Shown here: positions 1 through 8,450 of the stretch, one piece after another
Layout of the letters: each line of letters starts with the position of its first letter
Position numbering within the stretch: the stretch's first letter is position 1
Assembly (NCBI RefSeq): GCF_013170845.1
Contig: NZ_CP033367.1
Coordinates: 4,589,001 to 4,653,000 of the forward strand
Origin: Mesorhizobium loti R88b
GTDB lineage: Bacteria > Pseudomonadota > Alphaproteobacteria > Rhizobiales > Rhizobiaceae
Length of the DNA: 64,000 bases
Reading direction: 5' to 3'
The notes under the pieces: model-generated
What the model saw: the letters and a program-made list of their open reading frames with translations, nothing else
Told to the model about the DNA's origin: nothing
The model's database searches: none
Position numbers and translations under genes: made by a program

Positions 1-293
1 TATCCGCGGGAACGGACGTCTTCCGGCTTGCCTATGACCCCTCAACGACCGGCAATTTTGGCGCCCTGGCCGGACGCGAATATGATCTGTTCCCGATAGT
101 CGCCAAGATCGACGCACGCACGCTGATGATGCATGGCCGCGGCAGCCGTGTTCTGGACCGGGAGGCCATCGAGCGCACCCGGCTGGCACGGCCCGATCTA
201 TGGCTCATCGACAACATGGATGCGGGTGATCCGCCGTCGCTTATGACACTGGACCAGGCCCTGCTTATCCTGGGGTTCCTGTCTGCCGCGTGA
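1..293 (+). CDS. alpha/beta hydrolase, C-terminal part (5' end outside window)
   Basis: The frame is open from the first bases and ends in TGA at 291-293, leaving 96 residues. The segment fits the last third of alpha/beta hydrolases: a YDP-containing stretch, then a strand with LMMHGRGSRVL (residues about 46-56, where the family usually has LLLRGxxSDxL) and a final helix ending LGFLSAA. The position where the catalytic His normally sits, in a GHxP-type motif, reads AGDPPSL here, so the His appears replaced by Asp. The Asp of the usual RGxxSD motif is also changed. The remnant may therefore belong to an inactive or divergent hydrolase. It lies immediately upstream of the sulfotransferase on the same strand, so they may be co-transcribed. 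Family assignment is by pattern only. Confidence 0.6.
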   Translation, partial: SAGTDVFRLAYDPSTTGNFGALAGREYDLFPIVAKIDARTLMMHGRGSRVLDREAIERTRLARPDLWLIDNMDAGDPPSLMTLDQALLILGFLSAA

Positions 294-330
294 AAGTTTG
301 AATTCTGTCGAAGCGGAGTTGGGTCCGGAG

Positions 331-1140
331 ATGAATTTCGACGATCTGTACAGTGAGTATGTCGATGCGACTTATGATCGGCGGAGCTCCAACGAAAACC
401 CCGCCAAGATCCTGATCTGCACAACGCCTCGCACTGCCGGGCATTCCTATTGCCAGGTGTTGCAGCAGTTTGGCCTGGGAATACCGACCGAGTATTTTCA
501 GTGGCAGTATGCGTTGCCGTTGATGAGGCGTTGGTCGGGTGACCATGCCATGGACCTTGAAACACTCAATGAGCAGGCGCCAGCCTACGGTCGGCATCTC
601 CTGAACAACAGGAGCGAGAATGGCATATTCGGCGCCAAGATCTTCTTTGAGAATCTGCCATTCGCACGCAGCGCAATCGGCGATGACGACGGCAATTCGT
701 TCTATGTCTTCCTGTCACGGAGAAACAAGGTCGATCAGACCATAAGCCTGCTGTCGATGCTCCACACGGGCCAGCCGTTCGACAGCCACGAGCATCTGCC
801 TGGCATTCCGAAGGTAGCAGTTTTGACCGAGAGGATCGTCCGGGATACCGCGCAGCATATTTTCGACAGCGAGATACGTTGGAAAAACTATCTGAACACT
901 CTTGATCGCCACAGGGTGGCTCACGTGGGCTACGAGGATTTTGTCGCAAACCAGCGGGAAAACGTATCCGCCACGATGCGCAACTGGTTTCCGGGCCTCG
1001 AACTGAAGTCAAAGGCGGTATCGGCAAGCACTCGCTATGCGCATGACGTCGAGTTCAAGACCATGATCAAAAGGCAATTCGGGAACTATCTGCAGCGGTT
1101 CTGGCAGGATCATACAGGGCCTGAATCGTCACCGCCTTGA
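331..1140 (+). CDS. Stf0-type sulfotransferase (NodH / trehalose 2-sulfotransferase-like)
   Basis: A protein of about 269 residues with the Stf0 signature. ILICTTPRTAG (residues 27-37) matches the 5'-phosphosulfate loop of PAPS-dependent sulfotransferases (usual form TPRSGST). GIPTEYF (50-56) matches the conserved PxEYF block, and LSRRNKVDQTISL (about 127-139) fits the 3'-phosphate-binding Arg/Gln/Ser segment. The family moves sulfate from PAPS to carbohydrate or lipid-linked sugar hydroxyls. The acceptor cannot be told from sequence. The start is uncertain: ATG at 331 is chosen because the motif then lies at the usual depth, but an in-frame TTG at 298 is possible. The 3' end overlaps the converging P450 gene by 12 nt. 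Neighbours (hydrolase tail, P450) suggest an accessory tailoring locus, which is inference. Confidence 0.8.
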   Translation: MNFDDLYSEYVDATYDRRSSNENPAKILICTTPRTAGHSYCQVLQQFGLGIPTEYFQWQYALPLMRRWSGDHAMDLETLNEQAPAYGRHLLNNRSENGIFGAKIFFENLPFARSAIGDDDGNSFYVFLSRRNKVDQTISLLSMLHTGQPFDSHEHLPGIPKVAVLTERIVRDTAQHIFDSEIRWKNYLNTLDRHRVAHVGYEDFVANQRENVSATMRNWFPGLELKSKAVSASTRYAHDVEFKTMIKRQFGNYLQRFWQDHTGPESSPP

Positions 1141-2331
1141 AACGCTGATTGAAGCCCCCTGCGCCGGACGGAGAGCCAGCGCATAATCGAACCGGATCAC
1201 ATCGTCGGCTCGACTGAAGGCAAACTGGCGCACAAGGGCGACAACTGCCTCCTTGATTTCCAGGCGGCCGAGACGCGCGCCTCCACACATGCGTGGTCCG
1301 GTCAGGAAAGGAATGAAGGCCCGGCGATCAAAGCTGTTGTCGAGGAATTCCTTCCGGCTGGCGTCGAAGACACGCGGGTTCGACCAGAAGGATGGATTCT
1401 GGTGCACGCCGACGATCGACACCATGATCAGTTGCCCGGCATAGAGCTTTCTGCCGTCGAGAACCGTATCGGCGCCGACTTCGCGGGTCAGGAACGGGAT
1501 CGGAGGAAAGTAGCGCATCGTTTCGTTGATGATGCAATCGGTGTACGGCGTCTGCGCCTCACCCGAGAGAATCTCGGCATGGATACGCTCCTGTACCTGC
1601 TGGTTGGCCCCCAACCGATCGATCACCCAAAGTGCCGTTGTCACTGTCGTCTCGACGCCGGCAAAGAAGTTCATGACGAACTCCTCCACCGGGGAGAAGC
1701 CTTCCAGGTCAGGCGCCTGATTCTTGAAACGGTCCATCTCAGCGGCAGCGCGGGGCTCAGCCATCAGCAGCGATGTGAAATCGGCGATCACCGCGCGGGA
1801 GTCCTCGATAACATTGGTGCGCTCGACGTTCGTCGGCGACACCCAGGAATAATATTGGAGACGCCGCAGCACGTTGCGGACCCGGTCCAGCAGCAAAAGC
1901 GTCGCCGCCATATCGGGGACAAGGCCGAAAGCCCGGTAAAATATCGTCATCGACGCTGCGAACAAAGCCTGTTGGATGGAGGGCAGTGTCGCGTCGCTCT
2001 CAGAGAGACTGGCGGTATAGAGTTCCGCCACGAGACGTTGCTGCGCCGGCTTGGCAGCAGCCAAATAGGTGTCCTGGGTGATGGCGCGCCGGACCGACCA
2101 GTCCTCGCCATTGGTGTTGAAGCGGCTGAAACCGAGTGCCGAGATCAAGGAGAAGTTCTTGCGGAAGAGTTCCGGCGCCTTGACGATGGTGTCGACGGCT
2201 TCCGGGTTATCAAAGACAATCAGATTGCCGAGGTCGCGAGCCCGTCCATTCGTTTCCGCCTGCCCGCTTTGGGCAAAAAGTGCATAGACGAGGTTGTTGA
2301 GAACGCTTTCGATTTGCGTCTGATTGTCCAT
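1129..2331 (-). CDS. cytochrome P450
   Basis: A 400-residue soluble bacterial-type P450. The I-helix oxygen-binding motif FFAGVETT is at 222-229, the K-helix ExxR is ETMR at 270-273, and the haem loop FLTGPRMCGG is at 342-351, with the axial thiolate Cys349. Nothing N-terminal looks like a membrane anchor, so it should be cytosolic and need a separate ferredoxin/reductase; neither is in this window. ATG 2331 is preferred over TTG 2343 because GGGAG stands 6 nt upstream of it. The substrate is unknown. It converges on and overlaps the sulfotransferase, and is divergent from the outer-membrane protein gene across about 220 bp. Confidence 0.93.
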   Translation of the reverse strand: MDNQTQIESVLNNLVYALFAQSGQAETNGRARDLGNLIVFDNPEAVDTIVKAPELFRKNFSLISALGFSRFNTNGEDWSVRRAITQDTYLAAAKPAQQRLVAELYTASLSESDATLPSIQQALFAASMTIFYRAFGLVPDMAATLLLLDRVRNVLRRLQYYSWVSPTNVERTNVIEDSRAVIADFTSLLMAEPRAAAEMDRFKNQAPDLEGFSPVEEFVMNFFAGVETTVTTALWVIDRLGANQQVQERIHAEILSGEAQTPYTDCIINETMRYFPPIPFLTREVGADTVLDGRKLYAGQLIMVSIVGVHQNPSFWSNPRVFDASRKEFLDNSFDRRAFIPFLTGPRMCGGARLGRLEIKEAVVALVRQFAFSRADDVIRFDYALALRPAQGASISVSRR

Positions 2332-2554
2332 CAATGCTCCCAAGCGGCCATGAACGCCAAGCGGATGGCGCTGACATCTCGACCAGAAAACCCGGCGCTA
2401 TCCTATTTGATTCGCTGGGATAAATCGTCTTCTGTGGCAAACGCGTAACACTGCCGGATCAAATTATTATAGCAGCTATGATGCGCGATGCCGCTGCGGT
2501 AATGTGCGAGTGGGCTAATATCAGTTCACTTTGATTGATTCCAGGCGGGGAAAA

Positions 2555-3493
2555 ATGCGAAATCACGTTTCTAGCAAGCTTCTTGCTACGGTTGCGGCGT
2601 CTGCTGCTTCGGTAGCATCTGTTGGTGTGGTCACGGCTCATGCAGCCGATGCGGTGGCCGTCGACCCTACGGTGGTCGATTCCCGCATCAAGATTGCCTT
2701 CGAAGGCGCGGTCTATCAGTCCAATGTCGACAAGCTTGGTGACACCAGCGACAAGCTGGGCAACGGCAACAGTTTCGGCGATCTGTATGGGTCGGTCGCG
2801 CTGACCAAAGCAATTTCTGCGGATGTCGACTGGCGTCTCGCTGGCTCCTATCACGCGGGCCAGGATAATGACTTCAGCCTGAACATCCCAGAGACCAACC
2901 CCAACGGAAACGCCAATGTCTCGTTCGGGAACAGCTACAACTTCCAGACGCTGGATTTCGATCTCGGCAAGCACGTCGAAGTGCAGGCTGCAGACATTCG
3001 GTTCTTCGGTGGGCTGCGCTTCCTGCATTCGAAAGAAAAACTGAATTTCCACGAAGGCTTTACGCCTGACGATCCGGCGAATGACAAGTCCGGCAATGCC
3101 GACAAGCTCGGCTCGTCCGAGTTCTACGGTATCGGCCCGCGTGTCGGCGCTGAAGTCTATTACCCCTTGGGTGAGACATGGGGCTTGACTGGAGCACTTT
3201 CCGGTTCGGCCATGTGGGGCCGGCGGACCAACGAACTCTCTTTCGATTCTGTGACCAACGATCCCAATGGTACACCTCCTCAGCCAAGAGAAACACATGT
3301 CAGCGAAAGCCAGCATTCCAGCGAGGTCGTGACCAATATCGACCTTTCCGGCGGCGTGACTTTCAAGCCTTGGGAAAACACGACGTTCACTGCGGGTTAT
3401 CGGGTCGAACAGTGGCACAATCTGCTCCAACTTTCGGACAAGAGCACCCAGACGTTTGACGGCCCGTTCCTGCGCCTCGAAGTCAAGATGTAA
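2555..3493 (+). CDS. outer-membrane beta-barrel protein (Lpg1974-like pore family suspected)
   Basis: 312 residues. The N-terminus is a signal peptide with a small, Ala-rich core ending AHA-AD near residue 30. The remainder alternates polar and hydrophobic residues with aromatic girdle positions (FEGAVYQS, NSYNFQTLDFDLG, FYGIGPRVGAEVYYPLG, TFTAGYRVEQWHNLLQ) and ends in the strand FLRLEVKM, typical of a barrel C-terminus. It resembles the Lpg1974 or related putative porin families, but no decisive motif was seen. ATG 2555 has AGGCGGGG about 5 nt upstream; an earlier in-frame TTG at 2531 lacks such a site. Its function in transport or adhesion cannot be told. Confidence 0.7.
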   Translation: MRNHVSSKLLATVAASAASVASVGVVTAHAADAVAVDPTVVDSRIKIAFEGAVYQSNVDKLGDTSDKLGNGNSFGDLYGSVALTKAISADVDWRLAGSYHAGQDNDFSLNIPETNPNGNANVSFGNSYNFQTLDFDLGKHVEVQAADIRFFGGLRFLHSKEKLNFHEGFTPDDPANDKSGNADKLGSSEFYGIGPRVGAEVYYPLGETWGLTGALSGSAMWGRRTNELSFDSVTNDPNGTPPQPRETHVSESQHSSEVVTNIDLSGGVTFKPWENTTFTAGYRVEQWHNLLQLSDKSTQTFDGPFLRLEVKM

Positions 3494-3538
3494 GCTAGCC
3501 GTTCGAGCTTCCGAGTTCGGACTGCAGCGTCGAATGGA

Positions 3539-4402
3539 TTGCAATTGACTGAACTGGACGTGGCGTTTGAATCCAGGGTTGCCGTAAACGGCAACGTCAG
3601 ACTGCACTACACGGCGGCGGGCTCAGGCCCGCCGATTGTGTTTCTGCATGGCTTTCCCGACCACGGCATGGGCTGGCGCCGGCAGATGCAAGCGCTTTGT
3701 GGCCGCTACCGCGTGATCGCGCCGGACCTGCGGGGTTTTGGGCAAAGCGACGCGCCGGAGGGGTACGGCAACTATGTGCTGACAAATCTGGTCAACGACG
3801 TGCTGGCCGTTCTTGCAGCCGAAAAACTGACCCAGGCGGCCGTTGTCGGCCATGACTGGGGCGGCATCATTGCATGGTGGCTGGCCATACGGGCGCCTCA
3901 GGTCGTGCGCCATCTCGTCCTGCTGTCGACGCCGCATCCACGCAATCATCTGAATGCCATTGCCGATCCGGCCAACGCCGAGATGATCGCTTACATACGC
4001 AGCTTCCAGGTGCCCGGTGCAGCCCAGATGCTGAACACCGACGAACTCGCCACCTGGGTCGCCGATCCGCAGGACCGGCAGGCGCTGATGGACTCGCTCA
4101 GGCGATCCAGCCCGGAAGCGATGCTAGGCTACTACAGAGCCAACATACCGCTCGGCAAGGTACCCAGCCTGGGACAACTGCCGATGGTCAAGGCGCCGAC
4201 CCTGGTGCTGTTTGGCACTGCCGATCCCTATGTTCCGGTCAGCGCTTTCGATGGCACGTTCCGCGAGGTCGACAATGTGACCGCGCTGGTGGCACTGCCC
4301 GGCGCCGGTCATTTCATCCACCATCAGGCAGCCAGGTTCGTCACCGAGCAGATCGAAGCGTGGGTGGAGCGACCACTTTCCAGTTTCCGACACCTTGGGT
4401 AA
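3539..4402 (+). CDS. alpha/beta hydrolase, epoxide hydrolase / haloalkane dehalogenase-like
   Basis: 287 residues. HGFPDHG (37-43) supplies the oxyanion-hole strand, and GHDWGG (104-109) is the nucleophile elbow with Asp106 in place of Ser, the hallmark of epoxide hydrolases, haloalkane dehalogenases and fluoroacetate dehalogenases. FGTADPYVP gives a later acidic residue and GAGHFIHH the catalytic His near residue 263. The HGFPD form is most common in soluble epoxide hydrolases. Cytoplasmic, no signal peptide. The start is weak: TTG at 3539 gives the longest frame and no ATG is available. It lies 45 nt after the outer-membrane protein gene on the same strand, and converges on the alaX-like gene. 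Confidence 0.82.
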   Translation: MQLTELDVAFESRVAVNGNVRLHYTAAGSGPPIVFLHGFPDHGMGWRRQMQALCGRYRVIAPDLRGFGQSDAPEGYGNYVLTNLVNDVLAVLAAEKLTQAAVVGHDWGGIIAWWLAIRAPQVVRHLVLLSTPHPRNHLNAIADPANAEMIAYIRSFQVPGAAQMLNTDELATWVADPQDRQALMDSLRRSSPEAMLGYYRANIPLGKVPSLGQLPMVKAPTLVLFGTADPYVPVSAFDGTFREVDNVTALVALPGAGHFIHHQAARFVTEQIEAWVERPLSSFRHLG

Positions 4403-4452
4403 GTGTTTCAGGATCGACCGAGCAACTATAGAAAGCCGAGGGCTGTCTGACC

Positions 4453-5196
4453 TCAGGCCGCCGGCATCGGGCCAAAGCGGATCCGGAAGCGCCTGTTCTC
4501 GCGGCCCTTCTTTTCGATCTTGCCGATGTGGATTTCACCGATTTCGCCGGTGCTTTTCACATGCGTGCCACCGCAGGGCTGGCTGTCCACAGCCCCATTC
4601 TCACCGATGCAGACCAGGCGGATCTTGCCGGTGCCGACTGGCGGCCGGACGTTCTTCGATTTCACCAGGCCAGGGTTGGCAGCGAGTTCCTCTTCGCTGA
4701 TCAGCCTGGTGAAGATCGGGTGATCGGCCCGCACCAAATCCATCAGGCTCGCCGTTACCTCCTCCTTGTTGAAGCTGGCGTCAGGAATATCGAAATCGAC
4801 ACGGCTGTCGTCGTCTGAAACGGAAGCGCCGGTGATCGGGAACGGGCAGACGACCGTGAGCAGGTGGCAAGCCGCGTGCATGCGCATCAGCAGGTGCCGG
4901 CGTTCCCACAGAACCGCCAGTTTAACCTTCTCGCCGACCGTCAGGGCCGCCTGCGCCGGTGCCGGCACATGGATGATCTCATCCTTGGTCTCACCGGTGA
5001 TGGTGGCGGCAATCTCTATGCGATTTCCGTCGGCGCACTCCAATAGCCCGGAGTCACCCGGTTGGCCGCCCGAGGTGGCATAAAAGATCGTCCGGTCGAG
5101 GATGATGCCACCCCGGTCGTTGATGGCAACGACCGTGGCGTCAGCTGTCTTCAGATAAGCATCGTCGCGAAACAGTGTTTCAGTCTTGTGCGCCAT
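4453..5196 (-). CDS. alanyl-tRNA editing protein, AlaX type
   Basis: 247 residues related to the C-terminal editing region of alanyl-tRNA synthetase. The zinc-binding pair is visible as HAACH (107-111) and CGGTH (208-212). Freestanding AlaX proteins hydrolyse Ser- or Gly-tRNA(Ala) that escapes AlaRS. The N-terminal portion (DRTIFYATSGGQPGDSG, 35-50) matches the domain found in longer AlaX-M forms. The start ATG at 5196 overlaps the stop of the upstream cysteine-synthase gene (ATGA), so translation is probably coupled. An upstream in-frame extension to 5415 runs inside that gene and was rejected. Pairing with a Cys/Ser-metabolism enzyme may reflect shared amino-acid quality control (inference). 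Confidence 0.88.
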   Translation of the reverse strand: MAHKTETLFRDDAYLKTADATVVAINDRGGIILDRTIFYATSGGQPGDSGLLECADGNRIEIAATITGETKDEIIHVPAPAQAALTVGEKVKLAVLWERRHLLMRMHAACHLLTVVCPFPITGASVSDDDSRVDFDIPDASFNKEEVTASLMDLVRADHPIFTRLISEEELAANPGLVKSKNVRPPVGTGKIRLVCIGENGAVDSQPCGGTHVKSTGEIGEIHIGKIEKKGRENRRFRIRFGPMPAA

Positions 5197-6230
5197 CACG
5201 CGATCTTTTCGAACGGCACCGAAATGGTGCTCTTCAGCTCCATCCAGCCCGGCACCGGCAAATTCTTCTCGCGCAGGAATTCCGGATTGAACAGCTTCGA
5301 CTGGTAGCGCGTGCCGTAGTCGCAAAGAATGGTCACGATGGTGTGGCCGGGACCCAATTCCCTGGCCAGCCGGATCGCGCCGGCGATGTTGATGCCGGTC
5401 GAGCCGCCGACGCAAAGGCCTTCTTCCTGGATCAGGTCGAAGACGATCGGCAATGCGTCCTCATCCGTGATCTGGAAGGAAAAGTCCGGCGTGAACCCTT
5501 CGAGATTGGCGGTGATGCGCCCCTGCCCTATGCCTTCAGTGATCGAACTGCCTTCGGCCTTCAATTCGCCGCTGGTGTAGAAATTGTAGAGTGACGCACC
5601 CAGCGGATCGGCGAGCGCGATCTTGACGTCCTTGCTCCTGGCCTTCAGTCCTAAAGCGACACCGGCAAGCGTGCCACCCGACCCAACCGCCGAGACGAAA
5701 CCGTCGACCTTGCCACCCGTCTGGTTCCAGATTTCCTCGGCGGTGGTGCGGATATGGCCATCGCGATTGGCGACATTGTCGAACTGGTTGGCCCAGATGG
5801 CACCGTTCGGTTCGGTTCGCGCCAGTTGCTCAGCGAGCCTTCCCGACAGCTTCACATAATTGTTGGGATTCTTGTACGCCACAGCCGGCACCTCGATCAG
5901 CTCGGCGCCAAGCAGCCGGATCGTGTCCTTCTTCTCCTGGCTCTGTGTGTCGGGAATGACAATGACCGTGCGGTATCCCAGCGCCTTGGCGACCAGCGTC
6001 AACCCGATGCCTGTATTGCCGGCCGTGCCCTCGACAATGACGCCGCCCGGCTGCAACAGACCGCGCTGTTCGGCGTCGCGGATGATGAACAGGCCGGCGC
6101 GATCCTTAACCGACTGTCCCGGATTCATGAACTCGGCCTTGCCCAGTATCTCGCAGCCGGTTTCTTCGGACGCTTTGTTGAGGCGGATCAGAGGCGTGTT
6201 GCCGATCGCGTCGATCACAGAACGAGGCAT
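5196..6230 (-). CDS. cysK: cysteine synthase A-like PLP enzyme
   Basis: 344 residues of fold-type II PLP enzyme. Lys42 in NPGQSVKDR is the PLP Schiff-base lysine. EGTAGNTGIGL (about 67-77) holds the substrate loop, and GSGGTLAG the phosphate-binding glycines. The usual reaction is O-acetylserine plus sulfide to cysteine. It is somewhat longer than Escherichia coli CysK (about 323), with an extended C-terminal tail ending PFEKIA. The start ATG 6230 has AAGGA about 8 nt upstream. It heads a two-gene operon with the AlaX-like gene. Related cystathionine beta-synthase-like proteins cannot be excluded, so the symbol is given with caution. Confidence 0.85.
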   Translation of the reverse strand: MPRSVIDAIGNTPLIRLNKASEETGCEILGKAEFMNPGQSVKDRAGLFIIRDAEQRGLLQPGGVIVEGTAGNTGIGLTLVAKALGYRTVIVIPDTQSQEKKDTIRLLGAELIEVPAVAYKNPNNYVKLSGRLAEQLARTEPNGAIWANQFDNVANRDGHIRTTAEEIWNQTGGKVDGFVSAVGSGGTLAGVALGLKARSKDVKIALADPLGASLYNFYTSGELKAEGSSITEGIGQGRITANLEGFTPDFSFQITDEDALPIVFDLIQEEGLCVGGSTGINIAGAIRLARELGPGHTIVTILCDYGTRYQSKLFNPEFLREKNLPVPGWMELKSTISVPFEKIA

Positions 6231-6454
6231 TCAGGATTCCTTGTGTGCATGCGCCGAAACCCTAGAAACCCGACGCTTCGGTTTCAAGGCAAGAATTTGT
6301 CTGGTCCAGTCGCATTTCCAGCACAGCCGTGCATGGACACCCCCAAGACCGGGTGGATATCGCACAGTTCATTTGCACCTGGCGTCGAAAAGCACTCTTT
6401 TCATTCGATTCCTTCGTCGCTAGAGCAAGACACCAACAAGTGACAGGGCACAGC

Positions 6455-7276
6455 ATGACACTCTATCGGGCCGATCCGAAACATGGCGTCGCCTGGGTCA
6501 CTGGCGGCTCAAGCGGCATTGGCCGCTCGCTGGCCAGGGATCTGGCGTCCCAGGGCTATGCTGTGGCGGTGACCGCGCTCGACGACGATCCGATCGACAC
6601 GCTCATCGTCGAGACCGCGCAGATGCCGGGCAGCGTCACGGCTTTTCCCTGCGACGTCAGCGACGAACCGCGCATGGCAAGAACGGTTGCCGCGATCGAG
6701 AACGAACTCGGCCCGATCGTGCTCGCCATCTTCAATGCCGGAAACTACATTTCGACGCCCGGAGAGGCTCTCGTCGTCAAGGATTTTCGCCGCTCCTTCG
6801 AGGTCAATTATTTCGGCATCATCAACGGGTTGGTACCGGTCGTGGACTATATGCGCGTTCGGTCGCGCGGCCATGTCGTGCTCGTCGGATCGGTCACCGC
6901 CTATTTCGGCTGGCCGACCACGGCCGCCTATGGCGGGACCAAGGCAGCGATCAACATCCTGGCGGAGTCGCTGAAATACGATTTCGACAAGATGAACATC
7001 CGCGTCCAGGTGATAAATCCCGGTTTTGTCGACACGCCGCTGACCGAAAAGAACATGCTGCCGATGCCCGGCCTGATGCCGGTCAGCCGTGCGACGCGCC
7101 GGATGGTGAAGGGAATCAAATCCGGTGGCTTCGAAGTCACTTTTCCATACCGGACGAGCTGGCCTCTGAAATTTCTCAGTCTGCTGCCGAGGCCGGTGTG
7201 CAGAGGAGTGATCACCCTGATGACCAGTTGGAAGGCAAGGCCGCTGAACTACGACCGCAGGCCGCCAGGCAAATAG
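6455..7276 (+). CDS. short-chain dehydrogenase/reductase
   Basis: 273 residues with a classical SDR layout: cofactor loop TGGSSGIG (16-23), NAG at about 94-96, catalytic Ser146 (VGSVTAY), Tyr159 and Lys163 (AAYGGTK). The C-terminal part (about 205-273) is basic and includes an aromatic, hydrophobic patch (SWPLKFLSLLPRP), as in membrane-associated SDRs. The substrate is unknown. The start ATG 6455 is preceded by CAGGG; the frame is open further upstream to 6329, but that portion has no SDR character. It is divergent from cysK across 224 bp in which no clear promoter or operator was recognised. Confidence 0.88.
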   Translation: MTLYRADPKHGVAWVTGGSSGIGRSLARDLASQGYAVAVTALDDDPIDTLIVETAQMPGSVTAFPCDVSDEPRMARTVAAIENELGPIVLAIFNAGNYISTPGEALVVKDFRRSFEVNYFGIINGLVPVVDYMRVRSRGHVVLVGSVTAYFGWPTTAAYGGTKAAINILAESLKYDFDKMNIRVQVINPGFVDTPLTEKNMLPMPGLMPVSRATRRMVKGIKSGGFEVTFPYRTSWPLKFLSLLPRPVCRGVITLMTSWKARPLNYDRRPPGK

Positions 7277-7370
7277 TACGCCGCCGAAATTGTTGCGTGC
7301 CGCGCCTCGGCCGGCGTTGCCTGATTGTGGCCGTCGCCATACGTTGAGATAATCTTGCGTGGAGTTTGCC

Positions 7371-8345
7371 ATGGGGCGACGGATCGTGCTTGCCGTGCTG
7401 GGTCTCGTCGCCATCCTTGCACTGGCCTTCGTGCTTGGCCCACGCGTTCCCGTCGACACCACGATCCGCTTCGATCCCTCCGTCATCGGTGACGATCCGC
7501 AGGCCTATGTGGCCAAGGTGGAGGCCGCCGTGCCCGGCATCCGCGACGGGCTGGAGAAGGAGATCGTCTGGGCCGATCCGATGGTGCATGCCAGGACGCC
7601 GCTGTCGATCGTCTATATCCACGGCTTTTCCGCATCGAAGGGCGAGGTCCGCCCGCTGCCCGACGATGTGTCCGACCAGCTCGACGCCAACCTGTTCTAC
7701 ACCCGCCTTACCGGACACGGGCAGGACGGCGCAGCGATGACGCAAGGCAGCGTCAATGCCTGGATAAACGACTATGAGGAAGCGCTCGCCGTCGGACGAG
7801 CGATCGGCGATAAGGTGATCGTCATCTCGACTTCGACCGGCGGCTCGCTCGCGGCATGGGCGGCGACACAGCCCGGCGCTTCGGATGGGGTGGCGGCCAT
7901 TGCGTTCATCTCGCCGAATTTCGGGGTGAAGGCATCCGGCGCCGAGATCCTGACCATGCCATGGGGCAAACAGATCGCCGAACTCGTTGCCGGCAAGGAA
8001 CGCAGCTTCGTGCCGCGCAACGCACTGCACGAGAAATTCTGGACCCCCAAATATCCGATCGCCGCGACGATGCCGATGCAGGCGCTGACGGAACTTGCCT
8101 ATGGCGCGCCAGTGGAGAAGGCTGATATCCCGGCCTTGTTCATTTTCTCGGACATGGACAAAGTGGTGCGGCCCGACCGCACGCGTGAGATCGCCGCCCG
8201 CTGGGGCGGCGCGCATGAGCTGGTCCCTATCGAAAGCTCTGGCGATCCCGACAATCACGTCATTGCCGGCGACGCGCTGTCGCCGTCGACCACGGCTTTC
8301 CTTGCGCAACGGATTGCCGTCTGGATCGAGGCGGTGGCGAAGTGA
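7371..8345 (+). CDS. membrane-anchored alpha/beta hydrolase
   Basis: 324 residues. A single hydrophobic segment (about 4-23) after MGRR suggests an uncleaved anchor or signal. IHGFSASKGE (83-92) is the oxyanion strand, STSTGGS (153-159) is the nucleophile elbow with Ser155, FSDMDKVVRP carries the acid and a late DNHVIAG the likely His. The Ser-x-Ser-x-Gly elbow and periplasm-facing topology suggest a lipase/esterase-like role, substrate unknown. ATG 7371 is preferred over GTG 7359 because GGAG lies 6 nt upstream of it. A strong terminator follows the gene. Confidence 0.85.
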   Translation: MGRRIVLAVLGLVAILALAFVLGPRVPVDTTIRFDPSVIGDDPQAYVAKVEAAVPGIRDGLEKEIVWADPMVHARTPLSIVYIHGFSASKGEVRPLPDDVSDQLDANLFYTRLTGHGQDGAAMTQGSVNAWINDYEEALAVGRAIGDKVIVISTSTGGSLAAWAATQPGASDGVAAIAFISPNFGVKASGAEILTMPWGKQIAELVAGKERSFVPRNALHEKFWTPKYPIAATMPMQALTELAYGAPVEKADIPALFIFSDMDKVVRPDRTREIAARWGGAHELVPIESSGDPDNHVIAGDALSPSTTAFLAQRIAVWIEAVAK

Positions 8346-8360
8346 GGCTCTGAGACGAAA

Positions 8361-8398
8361 AAGGGCGGCTGAAGCATCGCTTCAGCCGCCCTTTCTTT
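8361..8398 (+). terminator. rho-independent terminator
   Basis: A perfect 15-bp stem (8361-8375 with 8379-8393) with a 3-nt ATC loop is followed by TTTCTTT. It ends the hydrolase transcript and, because the left arm is preceded by an A-run, may also serve the converging helicase gene. Confidence 0.85.
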
Positions 8399-8450
8399 CA
8401 GCCATCGTCAGTCAGGACGGACCGACTGGTCCGCCCCAACGGATGATGGG

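Noticed and set aside
1402..2448. A 348-codon plus-strand frame opposite the P450 gene
   Set aside because: The P450 reading has all three haem-enzyme motifs; this frame has none.
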